Source: CAYRHJ01 sp964424105 (lineage in GTDB: Bacteria; Planctomycetota; Phycisphaerae; UBA1845). Taken from it: a DNA stretch of 64,000 bases. This document shows, one piece after another, positions 52,545 to 61,800 of this stretch (position 1 is the first letter of the stretch; each line of letters starts with the position of its first letter). The translations under genes were made by a program, and so were the position numbers. Under the pieces are notes generated by a model, which did no database searches, had not been told where the DNA came from, and was given only the letters and a program-made list of their open reading frames with translations. The stretch lies in contig CAYRHJ010000002.1 in NCBI GenBank assembly GCA_964424105.1, positions 43,737-107,736 on the forward strand, given 5' to 3'.

Positions 52545-52850
52545 ATGATGGGTAGGAAACTGTATGTGGGAAACCTCGGCTACGAGGTGAGTGGAACTGA
52601 TCTGGAACAGTTGTTTGCAGGGCATGGCACGGTCGACAGTGTCAGTGTCATTACCGACCGAAGCACAGGCCAGAGCAAGGGCTTCGGGTTTGTCGAAATG
52701 AAGTCCGATGCCGAAGCCGGCGCAGCGATCGCGGCCCTCGACGGCAAGGACTTCGGCGGACGAGCGCTGAAAGTGAACGAAGCCAAGCCTCGCCCCGCAG
52801 GTGGCGGTGGCGGTGGTGGCGGTGGTGGTGGCAACCGCGGGCGCTGGTAA
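52545..52850 (+). CDS. glycine-rich RRM RNA-binding protein
   Basis: The 101-residue protein is a single RRM: RNP2 KLYVGNL (5-11), RNP1 KGFGFVEM (45-52). A run of Gly and an RGRW end follow. It resembles the small Rbp proteins of cyanobacteria and planctomycetes, which bind RNA in the cytoplasm and often respond to cold. ATG 52545 has ACGGAG five bases upstream. The preceding 385-nt leader has a promoter and stable stem-loops. Confidence 0.92.
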   Translation: MMGRKLYVGNLGYEVSGTDLEQLFAGHGTVDSVSVITDRSTGQSKGFGFVEMKSDAEAGAAIAALDGKDFGGRALKVNEAKPRPAGGGGGGGGGGGNRGRW

Positions 52851-53074
52851 ACCCATCGCGCCCGCTTCGCAACGTGCGTGAAATCGGCCTTCGCTGATCG
52901 CGTTCCAGGAGTTTTGAGCTTCTGGACGTCTCCGCTGTTGTCCGTGTGTATTTTGCCCGCGGGCTGCGACCGCAGAACAGGTCCGGGGATCGGGCCGCTC
53001 GATTCGTTTTCGACGGTCAGGTCAACCGCCTTGCTGTGCGGCAGAAAGGCGCCGTAAAAACGCGTTTGACTAGC

Positions 53075-53161
53075 GCCTTTCCGAGCCGCGACCGTGAGGC
53101 AGCGGTGTCGTTCGACGGCACAAGACCGCTCGCTGACGATCGCGGCTCGGTACAGAAAGGC
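53075..53161 (+). repeat. 87-bp inverted-repeat element
   Basis: GCCTTTCCGAGCCGCGACCG at the left end is the near reverse complement of CGATCGCGGCTCGGTACAGA-AAGGC at the right. Inner arms GCAGCGGT and ACCGCTCG also pair. It belongs to the GAGCCGCGA repeat family and lies in the gap 52851-53231, where I see no gene. Confidence 0.65.
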
Positions 53162-53231
53162 TGATTCTCAATCGCGCGCTGAGAAGATGACCATCAGGGC
53201 CGCTTGCGTTCCAACGTCCCGGCGAGAGCGG

Positions 53232-53678
53232 ATGGACATTGCAATGATGCCCGACGAGAAAGATCAACTGCTTGCCCTGCTTCATCACGCAGGCAGTTGG
53301 TGCCGGCATGCCGAGGCCCACAACGCCGACGGCCAACCCGTGCACTATGACGATCAATCCGCCGTGGCATGGGATATCACTGGCGCGCTCTGCCTGCTTT
53401 TCGGTTGGCACCGCGCCGGTGTACTTTTCACCCAGTTGGAACGACACTTGGTCGGCAAGCGTCCGACGGTCGGTTGGCCCGTTCCCGATTCGACGATCGA
53501 AGCGATGACCACGCTTCAAGAATTCAATGATCGAAAAGATTTGACCTTCAGCGGGCTGCGGGAGCAAATCGAGACCATACCTTCTTGGAACAGTGGCCGG
53601 CGAGAGAAAACGGAAACGGGTGTGAAAACGAGCGACGGGTTCGAAGATCATGTGGACCCGGGCGATTCGTTTGCCTAG
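53232..53678 (+). CDS. DUF6197-like hypothetical protein
   Basis: The 148-residue protein contains LLHHAGSWCRHAEAHNADGQ, then SAVAWDITGALCLLFGW, which resembles the WC...A.D..G......A..W...GAL pattern of DUF6197. The function of that group is unknown. A longer frame exists from 53094 but runs through repeat DNA. ATG 53232 or 53244 are better starts, neither with a strong ribosome-binding site. Confidence 0.6.
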   Translation: MDIAMMPDEKDQLLALLHHAGSWCRHAEAHNADGQPVHYDDQSAVAWDITGALCLLFGWHRAGVLFTQLERHLVGKRPTVGWPVPDSTIEAMTTLQEFNDRKDLTFSGLREQIETIPSWNSGRREKTETGVKTSDGFEDHVDPGDSFA

Positions 53679-53767
53679 CGCCGCGCAATGGGATCAGTGA
53701 CGTCGGCGACGGTTCGACAATTGCGTCATATTCTGCAACGAACTGGATTAATCTTACTGGAGTTAAT

Positions 53768-53965
53768 ATGGCGAAACAGCGACCGTCCACACAGAAGCGC
53801 CAACGAGAATACGACAAACGTCAGCGAGAGATGAAAAAGGCGGAAAAGGCCGAACTGAAGCGAAAGCGCCGGGAAAACCGTGATGTTCATGGTGACGTGT
53901 TTTCGCCCGATGGTGAACCCGCCCTGTCGGGCGTTGACGCGGATGACCCGTCCCAAAGCGGGTAA
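53768..53965 (+). CDS. small highly charged protein
   Basis: The 65-residue product starts MAKQRPSTQKRQREYDKRQR and continues as a basic helix (EMKKAEKAELKRKRRENR) with an acidic, flexible tail. GGAG is seven bases before the ATG. Similar tiny Lys/Arg-rich proteins are common in planctomycete genomes. An RNA- or ribosome-associated role is possible but not shown. Confidence 0.6.
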   Translation: MAKQRPSTQKRQREYDKRQREMKKAEKAELKRKRRENRDVHGDVFSPDGEPALSGVDADDPSQSG

Positions 53966-53978
53966 CAAGCGCGGATTT

Positions 53979-54112
53979 TCACGTGCCCCTGCCCCTGCAT
54001 CTGCCCGTGCGCCTGCCCCTGCATCTGCCCTTGCGCCTGCATCTGCCCCTGCATCTGCATCTGCCCCTGCAACTGCATCTGCCCCTGCAATTGCATCTGC
54101 CCCTGCCGGTGT
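53979..54112 (+). repeat. hexanucleotide tandem repeat GCCCCT/GCATCT
   Basis: About 22 hexamer units alternate GCCCCT, GCATCT and variants over 130 bp. All six frames stay open through it, so the apparent Gln/Gly or Ala/Pro ORFs here are artefacts. The gap 53966-54503 contains this, two dispersed repeats and the rpoD terminator. Confidence 0.85.
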
Positions 54113-54193
54113 GGGCGGGAGAATCGTGTTCGGCGCCATCTTCGGCGTTTGACATCACCCGCCGCTTAACCGACCCGCGATCAAGTCTCTTAC

Positions 54194-54264
54194 GAGCCGC
54201 GAGCGCGAAGCGAGCGGTCTTCTGCCGGGTGGCCCACCTCCTTTGGAGGTGGGGGAGCCGATGA
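54194..54264 (+). repeat. two dispersed repeats side by side
   Basis: GAGCCGCGAGCGCGAAGCGA (54194-54213) is a relative of the 82-bp duplication at 48140. GGGTGGCCCACCTCCTTTGG (54227-54246) is the second copy of 37631-37668. Confidence 0.75.
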
Positions 54265-54428
54265 ATTACCGGCGACGAACGATAGTGGACGACAAGTTGA
54301 CGTCATTTGCGAATCGCACGTCGAAGAATCGATTTCGACTTTCACGTCAATCCTGCCTATCCTGTCCATTTCAGCAGGCAGGGTGACCGCGGACCCGGCG
54401 GGCCGCCGATTCGCCCACCCCGCCACCC

Positions 54429-54456
54429 AAAAAAAGGACGGCTTCAGAAGCCGTCC
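54429..54456 (-). terminator. rho-independent terminator of dnaG-rpoD
   Basis: On the minus strand, GGACGGCTT-CTG-AAGCCGTCC is followed by seven T residues, 48 bp after the rpoD stop. Confidence 0.9.
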
Positions 54457-54503
54457 AGATCCATCGCATGCTTGATTCTATTTTAGTGAAGTCGAAACGC
54501 GCC

Positions 54504-56318
54504 CTAGACGGACGGCTCGAGTGAGCCGGTCATGAAACCTTCCAGCTTGCGCGATCGAACCGGATGCTGGAGCTTTCGAATAGCCTTGGCTTCAACCTGG
54601 CGCACGCGCTCGCGCGTCACCTTGAAAATTTTCCCGACTTCCTCCAGCGTGTAGGTGTAGCCGTCACCGATTCCGAATCGCAACTTGATGATTTCACGCT
54701 CGCGATAGGTCAGCGTCTTGAGCACGTCCTCAATGCGGTCCTTGAGCATCTCCGAACCGGCTGAACTGATCGGCGAATCCGCCCGCGTGTCCTCGATGAA
54801 GTCGCCGAAGTACGAATCCTCGCTTTCCCCCACGGGGCGATCCAGCGAGATGGGATGCCGACTGATCTTCAAGACCCGGCGGGCTTCGCTCACCGGCATT
54901 TTCGCCCGGCGAGCGATTTCGTCGATCGTCGCCTCTCGCCCAAGTTCCTGAAGCAGTTGCTTGCTGATGTTCCGCAGGCGGCTCATGGTCTCGATCATGT
55001 GCACCGGGATGCGAATGGTGCGGGCATGATCGGCGATGGCACGGGTGATGGCCTGACGAATCCACCAGGTCGCGTACGTGCTGAACTTGTAGCCACGTTT
55101 GTATTCGTACTTATCAACCGCACGCATCAAGCCTGTATTGCCCTCCTGAATGATATCCAGAAAGCTCAGCCCGCGATTGCGGTATTTCTTGGCGATGCTG
55201 ACCACCAGGCGCAGGTTTCCACCGGACAGCTTTCGCTTGGCATCCTCGTATTCGCCGTAGACTCGCCGGACACCGTGCAACCTCTCCGTCAACGATCCGC
55301 TGTCGTCCAGAACCAATCCGCGAATGCCGGCCAATTCCTCTTGCATCGCGAAAAAGTCCTCGTCTGCCATCGTCTGCCGCTTCTCTTCCGATTCCAACCG
55401 GCGCTCCAGGTCGATCATTTTGCGGTTGAGGTTTTCGAGTCGTCGGAACAGCGGCTGAATGCGACTGGTGCGGAGTGAAAGCTCTTCCAACAGGCGAGAA
55501 ATCTTCCGTCGACGAATGTTGATGGCCTTGATGGCCTCGTCGCGGACCTTCTTGGCCACCCGACCGGTTTGCATGCTCGTCCACGATTCGTCATTGCTGG
55601 CCAGCAGAGAGCGCACCGTCGCCAGATTCGCCGGCAGACGCGCCAGAATGGTCCCCTTGGCCATGTGTTCCCATGTGGAAATCTTCATGGTCCGGTCAAA
55701 GGGCAGCCTCCCGTCGTGGACTCGCTGCAAAATATCCACGGCCTGAGACGCGCAATAGTCGCTTTCCAACACCATCTGGCGAAAGGCCATGCGGGTCAGT
55801 TCAACTTTCTTAGCCAGACGAATCTCTTCGTCGCGCGTGAGCAAGGGAATCTCACCCATCTGCGACAGGTACATTCGGACGGGATCATCGATACGCCGCA
55901 CCGCTTCAGGCGTCAAAACCTCGGCTGTGTGATCCCCCTTTGATGTGCGCTTACCGCTCTTTTCCGATGCGACGGATGTTTCCGCGTCGTGCGAATTGCC
56001 GCCCCTTAGGAGTCTCCCATTGGCCGACTTTCGGCCCGACTTGCCGCGCTTGACAGTACTGCGATCGGCGGTGAACTGAACGGCATCTCCCTCGTCCAGC
56101 ATTTCCACGCCGGCGTCATCCAGCCGGAGCATCAACAGCTCCAACTGATCGGGACAGACCGCCTCATCAGGAATCAGGTCATTCAGTTCTTCCCAAGTCA
56201 AATATCCGCGAGACGATCCGCGTTCTACGAGTATTAGAATGGCCTTTTCCACCGGATCGACATCCGTCTCTACCATCGTTTCCGTCTGAGATTCCACTGC
56301 CTGAGTCATATTCGTCAT
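54504..56318 (-). CDS. rpoD: RNA polymerase primary sigma factor
   Basis: At 604 residues this is a full-length group 1 sigma factor. Region 1.1 lies in the first 90 residues. Region 1.2 includes DDPVRMYLSQMGEIPLLTRD, and region 2 GNLRLVVSIAKKYRNRGLSF with TYATWWIRQAITRAIADHAR. Region 3 follows, then region 4 with EVGKIFKVTRERVRQVEAKA. AAGGAT eight bases upstream supports the ATG at 56318. It follows dnaG by 19 bp and the pair has a shared promoter and terminator, the classical macromolecular synthesis arrangement without rpsU. Confidence 0.97.
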   Translation of the reverse strand: MTNMTQAVESQTETMVETDVDPVEKAILILVERGSSRGYLTWEELNDLIPDEAVCPDQLELLMLRLDDAGVEMLDEGDAVQFTADRSTVKRGKSGRKSANGRLLRGGNSHDAETSVASEKSGKRTSKGDHTAEVLTPEAVRRIDDPVRMYLSQMGEIPLLTRDEEIRLAKKVELTRMAFRQMVLESDYCASQAVDILQRVHDGRLPFDRTMKISTWEHMAKGTILARLPANLATVRSLLASNDESWTSMQTGRVAKKVRDEAIKAINIRRRKISRLLEELSLRTSRIQPLFRRLENLNRKMIDLERRLESEEKRQTMADEDFFAMQEELAGIRGLVLDDSGSLTERLHGVRRVYGEYEDAKRKLSGGNLRLVVSIAKKYRNRGLSFLDIIQEGNTGLMRAVDKYEYKRGYKFSTYATWWIRQAITRAIADHARTIRIPVHMIETMSRLRNISKQLLQELGREATIDEIARRAKMPVSEARRVLKISRHPISLDRPVGESEDSYFGDFIEDTRADSPISSAGSEMLKDRIEDVLKTLTYREREIIKLRFGIGDGYTYTLEEVGKIFKVTRERVRQVEAKAIRKLQHPVRSRKLEGFMTGSLEPSV

Positions 56319-56337
56319 CCGGAATTATCCTTAATAC

Positions 56338-58188
56338 TTACTGAGCCTTCCCTTCCGATTCTCCACACGTTCGAATCATCCGCTGCGGCGTAAATCCGCT
56401 GCGCCCCGCTAACTTTTTTCCCAACTCTTGCAGGCGATGACGCTGAATGCCCTCGTCAACCGAAGCGCCGTTGGCATGGGCGTGCTGAATGGCGTCACCC
56501 AATTGCCGTAAATCCCGGCTACGCCGAATCTTCGCAAGCCGATCCATCGCGCTGCTCGCCGCCGCTTCCCAACACACCAATTCATCCGCAGGTTCACAAG
56601 CCAAGTCAGTGAATAGCCTGCTTGCCTCCGGGCTTTCGAGTCGACCCAATACGTCCGATAACTCACAAGCGCCTGTAGACGCTAGAATTTCCAAAACAGC
56701 TCGAAAAACGGATCGCAACTCGCCGTTTTCAATGCAATCGAAGTCGATTTCAGTCCCGACGCGATCATAAGTCGCCGGTTCATGAATCAACGCGCGGAGC
56801 AGCATCAGCAGCGTGCCCTCTTCCGCACTGAGCGCCTGTGGTATTTGCGAATCCGGACCCGCGATGCGCGATTGCGGGCCGGCTCTTCCTCCCCCGAGCA
56901 GTGGCTGAACTTCGGAAATCGGGATCGACAGCAGGTGTGCCACTTGGCTCGCGATCACACCCTTCTGAATGACGTCAAGCGTGCCAAACTCGCACAGTTC
57001 AGACACCAGCGTCGTGAACTGTGTGACCGCCTCGCGACGGACATTGGCTGACGACTCGCTCCCGAAACTCTTCCTGACGTTTTGCCACTTGAATCCTAGC
57101 GCCTCCTGGGCAGAATTCAACACACTGATAAATCCTTCACGTCCAATAGCTTGCAACAAATCGCAAGGATCATGTCCATCGGGTAAACGGACCAGCTTGA
57201 TTGTCAATCCGTGCTTCAATCCTATCATCAGGGCACGATCCGCAGCCGTTTGGCCGGCGTTATCGGAATCAAAAACCAGGATTACGGTCTTTGCGAAACG
57301 TTTAAGAATATTGAAATGATCTTCGGTGGCAGCGGTTCCCAATGTGGCGACGGTGTTTATAAATCCGTGTTGATGCGCGGCGATGCAGTCCGTATAACCC
57401 TCCACGATCAAGGCCGTGGACGATCGAGATATCTCGTCCCTCGCTAAGTCCATGCCGTATAAGCACTTACTCTTGTCGAATAATGGCGTCTGGTTGGTAT
57501 TCAAGTATTTGGGATGCGTGTCGTCAAAAGATCGGCCACCGAATCCAATAATACGGCCCATCGTGTCCCGAATGGGGAACATAAGGCGGTGTCGAAATGT
57601 ATCGTAAATGCTTTGCCTGTCTTCGTTTACCTTGCAAACGCCGCTCTCGATCAGCAATTCCGGCGGGAAACCCTGTTTGACCCCCGCATTTCGAAGCGTA
57701 TTGAAATCATCAATGGCCACTCCAATCCCAAATTGGGCCGCGCTTTTTTCGGAAATACCGCGATTCGCGACATAGGTGCGGGCGGATTGGCCGTCCTTCG
57801 GATGGCGGAAGTTGGCTTGTAAATGCTCCGCGGCCCAGGCATTGACCCTGGCGATGTCGGCAGTCGAAAAACCCGCGCTAGCAGCTCGATCCCCGCGACC
57901 GGTTAATTTCACGCCGGCTTGGTCGGCCAGAATGCGGAGCGCAGCCCCGAAATCGACGGACTCGCGCAGTTGAACGAAGGTGAAAACGTCTCCTCCGACG
58001 CCGCAACCGAAACATTTGAAGAATTGACGTTCAGGACTGACTGAAAACGATGGGGTTTTTTCGCTGTGAAACGGGCAAAGTCCAACCAGACTTCGGCCCT
58101 GCTTCTTAAGCGACGTATAGCGTGAAACGAATTCCACGATATCAATGCGCCGTCGGATTTGCTCTTTTGTGTCGGCTAATTCATTCAA
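56338..58188 (-). CDS. dnaG: DNA primase
   Basis: DnaG makes RNA primers for replication. The 616-residue protein has the CHC2 zinc site C38-H41-C59-C62 (CPFH and CFGC). The RNA-polymerase core includes FPIRD-like MFPIRDTMGRIIGFGGRSF, and the TOPRIM domain LIVEGYTDCIAAHQHG and VLVFDSDNAGQTA. A C-terminal helicase-binding region follows. The start is TTG 58188, preceded by a weak site. A nearby ATG is out of frame. Transcription likely begins near 58313 from a strong promoter, leaving a structured leader of about 125 nt. Confidence 0.96.
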   Translation of the reverse strand: MNELADTKEQIRRRIDIVEFVSRYTSLKKQGRSLVGLCPFHSEKTPSFSVSPERQFFKCFGCGVGGDVFTFVQLRESVDFGAALRILADQAGVKLTGRGDRAASAGFSTADIARVNAWAAEHLQANFRHPKDGQSARTYVANRGISEKSAAQFGIGVAIDDFNTLRNAGVKQGFPPELLIESGVCKVNEDRQSIYDTFRHRLMFPIRDTMGRIIGFGGRSFDDTHPKYLNTNQTPLFDKSKCLYGMDLARDEISRSSTALIVEGYTDCIAAHQHGFINTVATLGTAATEDHFNILKRFAKTVILVFDSDNAGQTAADRALMIGLKHGLTIKLVRLPDGHDPCDLLQAIGREGFISVLNSAQEALGFKWQNVRKSFGSESSANVRREAVTQFTTLVSELCEFGTLDVIQKGVIASQVAHLLSIPISEVQPLLGGGRAGPQSRIAGPDSQIPQALSAEEGTLLMLLRALIHEPATYDRVGTEIDFDCIENGELRSVFRAVLEILASTGACELSDVLGRLESPEASRLFTDLACEPADELVCWEAAASSAMDRLAKIRRSRDLRQLGDAIQHAHANGASVDEGIQRHRLQELGKKLAGRSGFTPQRMIRTCGESEGKAQ

Positions 58189-58189
58189 G

Positions 58190-58313
58190 GGGTGTCAGAC
58201 CAGTCTGTGTACGAACAAGACCCGCTCCCAGGTGCGAAAACCCTCCGTGACGCACGTGGGAGCCCACGTCGCCGCCCATACATCGCGGCCACACCCGAGG
58301 AGGATTGATTGAA
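58190..58313 (-). promoter_or_regulatory. structured leader of dnaG
   Basis: On the minus strand the leader is closed by GGGTGT (58296-58291) with ACACCC (58195-58190). It contains the stem ACGTGGG-CTCCCACGT (58253-58268) and several G-rich segments. It could be a regulatory leader or small RNA. Nothing known to me matches it. Confidence 0.35.
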
Positions 58314-58320
58314 TGAGGTT

Positions 58321-58349
58321 AGTATACCACGCGTTTCGGAAACGGTCAA
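58321..58349 (-). promoter_or_regulatory. strong sigma-70-type promoter of dnaG-rpoD
   Basis: On the minus strand TTGACC (58349-58344), 17 bp, TATACT (58326-58321) closely match consensus. Predicted transcription start is near 58313. Confidence 0.8.
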
Positions 58350-58513
58350 ATAAACGAGGGATTTTTGGTAACCGGCATGGACGTGGACGAGCGCGTCATG
58401 TTCATCGTCGTTGACGAACAAAAGATTGCGCGGAGGTCGTGGCATGCAAGATGCCAACGCGTGGCAGACCGATTGAACGATTGTGGCAAGTAAGAGCGCC
58501 TAACATAATGGAC

Positions 58514-58569
58514 GACCTGCCATTCGAATGGACGGGAAGACCGCTCCCTGAACAGGTGGTTTCTGGAGG
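58514..58569 (+). repeat. dispersed repeat beside the CRISPR locus
   Basis: GACCTGCCATTCGAAT (58514-58529) matches 23334 and 19702-19738 (-). GACCGCTCCCTGAACAGGTG (58539-58558) continues the match to 47885-47915 (-). It lies between dnaG and the tracrRNA. Confidence 0.75.
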
Positions 58570-58664
58570 GCGAGGTGTGAATCGGCGCAAAAATAACGCC
58601 CCCAATGCGAGGGCGGATCGGGTCGACCCATGAGAGCCTACCCTGGGCGCTCGACGATACGTTG

Positions 58665-58772
58665 AACGTTCCACGTTTTATCACGGATCGGGCGAATCAT
58701 CGCGCGTTGCCTTACGCAGACGATTGTCTACTTACTATGAATAGCACGACAAGCGTCGCTCGGATACACTGT
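58665..58772 (-). ncRNA. predicted tracrRNA
   Basis: Bases 58770-58751 read on the minus strand as AGTGTATCCGAGCGACGCTT, an exact copy of the first 20 bases of the array repeat as written on the plus strand. A minus-strand RNA from here pairs with a minus-strand crRNA repeat. After an internal bulge the pairing resumes, GCTGTGGAT of the repeat with ATTCATAGT (58742-58734), nine pairs of which three are G:U. Two bases later GTAGAC-AATC-GTCTGC (58731-58716) folds into a nexus-like hairpin, and GCGA-TGAT-TCGC (58703-58692) a second. AACGT-GGA-ACGTT (58677-58665) may be the last stem. The 3' end is uncertain, since no T-run is seen. TTGACA at 58806-58801 lies where a -35 should be, with a poor -10 (TACGGA). 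Confidence 0.7.
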
Positions 58773-58777
58773 CCCCT

Positions 58778-58806
58778 TCCGTAACAGATTCACTTCGGTT
58801 TGTCAA
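58778..58806 (-). promoter_or_regulatory. possible tracrRNA promoter
   Basis: TTGACA (58806-58801) is a perfect -35 on the minus strand. Seventeen bases later TACGGA is a weak -10. Transcription would begin at the anti-repeat. It overlaps the cas9 ribosome-binding region, so tracrRNA and cas9 expression could interfere. Confidence 0.4.
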
Positions 58807-58816
58807 GAGGTGTGCC

Positions 58817-61800
58817 ATGAGCGAATCGGCATTGGGTCAGCCATTCATTTTGGGGCTGGATATCGGGGTGGCTTCGATCGGGTGGTGTCTGCTGGGGACG
58901 GCCGAAAACGGGGATGCCGATCGGATCATCCGATGCGGTGCGCACGTGTTCGATGCCGGGGTGGAGGGGAACGTCGAGCGCGGTCGCGATGAAGCCCGGG
59001 GTGCGGCCCGACGTGAGGCGCGAATGCCGCGGCGGATGCACGAGCGCCGAGCGCGGCGCCGGCGGAAGATCCTGCACGTGTTGCAGCGTCACGGGCTCTT
59101 GCCCGAGGGGGCAACGCGCGACGGTCAGGCGATTCACGATTACTTGCTTGAACTGGACAAGGAATTGCGACGGCGACACCAACAGAATGGTAATCGTGTC
59201 AGCGCCCACCTATTGCCGTATCGACTTCGGGCGAGTGCTTTAGACGAACGCCTGGAGCGCGACGAACTGGGTCGGGCGTTGTATCACCTTGCGCAACGAC
59301 GTGGATTCCTGTCGAATCGCAAGTCCCAGAAAAAGGACGAGGACGCGGGTGCGGTCAAGCAAGGGATCGCTGAATTACAATCGGCGATTAATGCTACGGG
59401 GGCGCGCACGCTGGGTGAATACTTTGCCGGGCTTGATCCGGAGGAGGAGCGTATCCGCCGGCGCTGGACGGCGCGTTCGATGTACGAGCATGAATTCGAG
59501 CGCATTCTTGATGCGCAGGCGGTGCATCACGGGGAGGTGCTCAAGAATGGATTCCGTGAGGAATTGCGTGAGGCGATTTTCGCACAGCGTCCCTTGAAAT
59601 CGCAGAAGCATCTCATCGGGCGGTGCGAACTGGTTCCGGGTGCGCGGCGCATCGCCATCGGCGACCGGCTCTATCAGCGGTTTCGAATGCTGCAAAAAGT
59701 GAACGATCTTGCGATTATTTATGCGGACGGTTCGGAGCGCTATCTGGAACCGGACGAGCGAACGAAGTTGCTTGCCGCGTTGGAATCGGAAGGAGACCTT
59801 ACCTTTGCCGCGATTCGGAGCAGGAAGGTGCTGGGTCTGGGGAAGGAGGTGACGTTCAATTTCCAGCAGCGGGATGAGGAGAAGAAGCTGCCGGGTAACC
59901 GCACGGACGTGAAGATGAGAAAGGTATTCGGGGCGCAATGGGATCAGCTACCGGACGAGGAGCGCGACGCCATCGTCTTGGAAGTGCAGAGCTTTCAGAA
60001 TCCGGAGGCGTTGGGGCGCCGTGCGATGAGGGCGTGGGGCTTGGTTGAATCGCAGGCGACTGCGCTTTCGGAGATGCAGTTGGAAGCGGGATATGGCGCA
60101 CACAGCCGCGCGGCGATTCGCAAGTTGTTGACGCGAATGACGGGAGGCACGCCTTACGCCACCGCGCGAAAGGAGGTATTCCCGGAATCCTTTCAGAGTG
60201 AAGTTGTGCTGGATCGACTTCCGCCGGTTTTGAAATGGAAGTCTTCGCTTCGCAATCCTGCGGTATCAAGGGTGCTGACGGAGTTGCGGAAACTGGTGAA
60301 CGAGATTGTTCAGGTGCATGGCCGGCCTGAGCGCGTTCGGATCGAGCTGGCGCGGGACCTGAAACGTTCGCGGAAGGAGCGTGAGCGGATCAGCCGGGAG
60401 ATCGACGGGAATACGAAGGAGCGCGAGCGTGCAAAGGATCGCATCGAGCGAGAGATGAAGATCGAGGGTCCACGTCGATCGGATATCCTGAAGGTGCTCC
60501 TGGCAGAGGAGTGCGGGTGGGAGTGCCCCTACACGGGCAAGCAGATTTGCATGAAGACCCTCCTCGGCGAGCACCCGCAGTTTGACATCGAGCACATCAT
60601 CCCGTTAAGCCGGTCGCTCGATAACAGCTTTGTGAACAAGACGCTGTGTTATCACGAGGAGAATCGCAACCGCAAGCGAAATCAGACGGCGTTCGAGGCC
60701 TACGGCGGGAACGCCGGACGATTCGATGAGATTCTGAATCGAGTTCGGCGGTTTTCGGGACGGCTGGCGCGGGCGAAGCTGCGGCGTTTCGAAATGCAAG
60801 AGATTCCGGAGGACTTCGTCAATCGTCAGCTTGTGGATACGCGTTACGCGTCGCGGCTCGCAGGCGATTACCTGGGTCTTTTGTATGGGGGGCAGGTCGA
60901 CGCGTCGGGGACGCGGCGGATTCAGGTGCGCCCCGGAGGGATCACGGCCCACTTGCGGAATGAATGGGACTTGCACAGCCTCCTCGGGGACGGGTCCGGG
61001 AAGTCGCGCGACGATCACCGTCATCACGCGGTGGACGCGATCGTGGTGGGCTTGGCGTCGGATGCGATGGTGCAGGTGTTACAGCGTGCAGCGGAGAGGG
61101 CGTCGGATCAGGGGCGGCGATTGTTCGCGCAGGTGGTGGAGCCTTGGACCGGGTTTCTCGACGAGGCGCGGGACAACGTGCTGGCGATCAAGGTGTCGCA
61201 CCGCCTCACGCGTCGCATCGCGGGCGTTCTGCACGCGGATTCGTTGTACAGCAAGGCGATTGCGGGCCCGGACGGGAGATCGAGGCACCATATCCGCAAG
61301 CGCCTGGAGGGGCTCTCAGCCACGGATCTCAGAAACGGAACGATTGTCGACCGGAAGGTTCGTGAGATCGTGACGAAACGTTGGGAGGAACTTGGGCGCG
61401 GAGACCCGCTCAAGGTTTTTGCCGACCTGGCTTCGCATCCGGTCATGCGGACGGGTGACGGTCGCGGGGTACCCATTCATCGCGTGCGCGTAGCGACGGA
61501 CGCCCGTCCGTGGGCGATCGGGACGGGTGCCCGCGAACGCCGTGTGACTTCGAAGGGCGGGTCCAATCATCACATCGTTATTGTCGCGGTTAGAGATAAG
61601 CGCGGCAAAGTTCGTTGGGAAGATGAACCGGTAAGTCGCTTCGTGGCTCACGCGAGGAAGTCGGCGGGTGAGCCGATTGTGAACAGGGAGCTGGCTAACG
61701 ATGACCGGGAGTTCGTTTTCTCGCTGGCGCCCAATGAATACACCCTGATGGCCAACAAAGACGGTTGCGAGCAACTCTATCGTGTGGCGAGTGTTTCGGG

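Noticed and set aside
53887..54152. Gln/Gly-rich and Ala/Pro-rich frames
   Set aside because: They are translations of a hexanucleotide tandem repeat and stay open in every frame.
58751..58816. tracrRNA on the plus strand running into cas9
   Set aside because: The upper stem would pair but the lower stem would contain three A:C mismatches, and the downstream bases have no nexus-like hairpin before the cas9 start.
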